Shown in pieces: positions 5,749-6,386 of a stretch of 6,386 nucleotides of DNA (position 1 is the stretch's first letter; each line of letters begins with the position of its first letter). Under the pieces are notes generated by a model that was not told the origin of the DNA, searched no databases, and saw only the letters and a program-made list of their open reading frames with translations. This stretch comes from Xanthobacteraceae bacterium (GTDB lineage Bacteria > Pseudomonadota > Alphaproteobacteria > Rhizobiales > Xanthobacteraceae), in contig JASHRR010001380.1 of assembly GCA_030037185.1 (NCBI GenBank), forward strand, positions 1-6,386, given 5' to 3'. Position numbers and translations under genes: made by a program.

Positions 5749-5927
5749 GAACCCCGCCGAGATCCCGCGGGGCGCCGGCACACGCCTGCCGCGACATTGG
5801 GTCTCCAGCGGCTATGATATTGGGTCTCCCATCCGCTATGATGGCTTGTCGACGAGCCGCTTGCCACCGCCCTACTCTCGCCCGCTTGCAAGGCGGTAGG
5901 TAGGGGGGCAGAGACGATGTGAGAGCA
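5749..5927. promoter_or_regulatory. Divergent promoter region of the GtrA gene and GT2 gene
   Basis: The 179 bases between the two start codons must drive both genes. The region carries the tandem repeat at 5796-5842 and, directly next to it, a near-perfect 16-bp dyad (GGCTTGTCGACGAGCC, 5843-5858, 7 of 8 pairs plus one G-T) that could be an operator, though a dyad of this quality is expected by chance about once or twice in a window this size. On the minus strand TATCAT within the first repeat copy region is a 5/6 -10 match without a good -35. No promoter can be assigned firmly. Confidence 0.45.
5796..5842. repeat. Tandem direct repeat, two copies of 23/24 nt
   Basis: Copy 1 (5796-5818) and copy 2 (5819-5842) abut with no spacer. 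Both begin ATTGGGTCTCC and end GCTATGAT; they differ by one inserted C and two substitutions in the middle, so about 20 of 24 positions agree. The position between two divergent start codons suggests paired protein-binding sites, although a recent local duplication without function would look the same. Confidence 0.75.
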
Positions 5928-6386
5928 ATGAGACCTGACCAATACGACTCCCGTGGGCGACATAATGTGGCGACTTCGAGGCGCCGCAGCTCTGGTGCTG
6001 CCGCGGGGCTTTCCATTGTGGTGCCGGTATATAATGAGGCCGCCGGACTGGCGCAACTTCATGCCCGCGTCACCGCGGTGGCCGCCGCGCTGCGCGAACG
6101 GCGCGGACTCGCCTGCGAGATCGTCTATGTGGACGACGGCAGTCGCGATGAGTCACTCGCTGTAGCGCTCGACCTGCCGGCCACTGCCGCCGCTGTCCAG
6201 GTGGTGTCGCTGTCGCGCAATTTCGGCAAGGAGGCGGCATTGCTTGCCGGGCTCGACCACGCCACCCGCGGCGCTGTTTTGTTCATGGACGCCGATGGAC
6301 AGCACCCGCCGGCGCTGATTGAAAAACTGGTCGGACACTGGCTGGATGGCGGCTACGATGTCGTTTACACCGCCAAGGCGCACCGG
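5928..6386 (+). CDS. GT2 polyprenyl-phosphate glycosyltransferase (GtrB/DPM1-like), partial
   Basis: The frame is open from the ATG at 5928 to the right edge (153 codons). It shows the GT-A fold motifs of family 2 enzymes that transfer a sugar from a nucleotide donor to undecaprenyl phosphate: LSIVVPVYNEAAGL at 28-41, EIVYVDDGSRDES at 64-76 with the first aspartate pair, SLSRNFGKEAALLAGLDHA at 94-112, and the DxD metal site in FMDADGQHPPALI at 119-131; YDVVYTAKAHR at 143-153 matches the segment that follows in GtrB/ArnC-like proteins. The C-terminal membrane helices expected for this group would lie beyond the window. The first 27 residues are polar, basic and serine-rich, unlike most relatives, so a downstream GTG at 5967 is possible; a GTG at 5919 would add three residues. 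The ribosome-binding site is weak. The divergent GtrA gene suggests a shared role in glycan modification. The sugar cannot be told from sequence. Confidence 0.93.
   Translation, partial: MRPDQYDSRGRHNVATSRRRSSGAAAGLSIVVPVYNEAAGLAQLHARVTAVAAALRERRGLACEIVYVDDGSRDESLAVALDLPATAAAVQVVSLSRNFGKEAALLAGLDHATRGAVLFMDADGQHPPALIEKLVGHWLDGGYDVVYTAKAHR

Noticed and set aside
5885..5898. Inverted repeat ACCGCC (5865-5870) / GGCGGT (5893-5898) with CTTGCAAG palindrome as an operator
   Set aside because: The arms are short and GC-rich with a long loop, well within chance expectation for this base composition.

Overview
The window looks like a piece of a high-GC alphaproteobacterial chromosome, most likely Hyphomicrobiales (Bradyrhizobium / Xanthobacteraceae-like). 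This is inferred from the long HisG (322 aa) paired with HisZ, the form of the YcjX and CtpA proteins, and a GC-rich palindromic intergenic repeat of a type common in that group. No phage, IS, CRISPR, tRNA or rRNA signal was found. The content is mostly housekeeping.

Layout. Left edge (1-679, minus): the N-terminal 226 codons of a YcjX-family P-loop protein, running off the window. 680-937: an intergenic stretch with a 62-nt stem-loop whose arms are 12-bp perfect inverted repeats. 938-2278 (minus): ctpA, an S41 C-terminal processing protease with an intact Ser-Lys-Gln triad. 2279-2663: a divergent intergenic region with the ctpA leader (including a possible 26-codon ORF whose stop overlaps the ctpA start), a palindromic repeat and a CtrA-like motif. 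2664-3833 (plus): hisZ. 3834-4132: an unusually long structured gap. 4133-5101 (plus): hisG. 5102-5211: a short convergent gap. 5212-5748 (minus): a four-helix GtrA-family membrane protein. 5749-5927: a divergent promoter region holding a tandem direct repeat. 5928-6386 (plus): the N-terminal 153 codons of a GT2 polyprenyl-phosphate glycosyltransferase, running off the right edge.

How the genes work together. HisZ and HisG form the hetero-oligomeric ATP phosphoribosyltransferase that commits PRPP and ATP to histidine synthesis. The GtrA protein and the GT2 enzyme are a plausible pair: the transferase would load a sugar on undecaprenyl phosphate and GtrA would help flip it to the periplasm. 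CtpA acts in the periplasm on other proteins, and YcjX is a cytoplasmic nucleotide-binding protein tied to stress and envelope responses. Nothing in the sequence shows that these four units act together.

I saw no clear new multi-gene system. The signals most worth a second look are in non-coding DNA: the hisG leader, where a hairpin separates the only good Shine-Dalgarno from the ATG; the 12-bp-arm stem-loop after ctpA; the tandem repeat in the gtrA/GT2 promoter region; and the small ORF overlapping the ctpA start.
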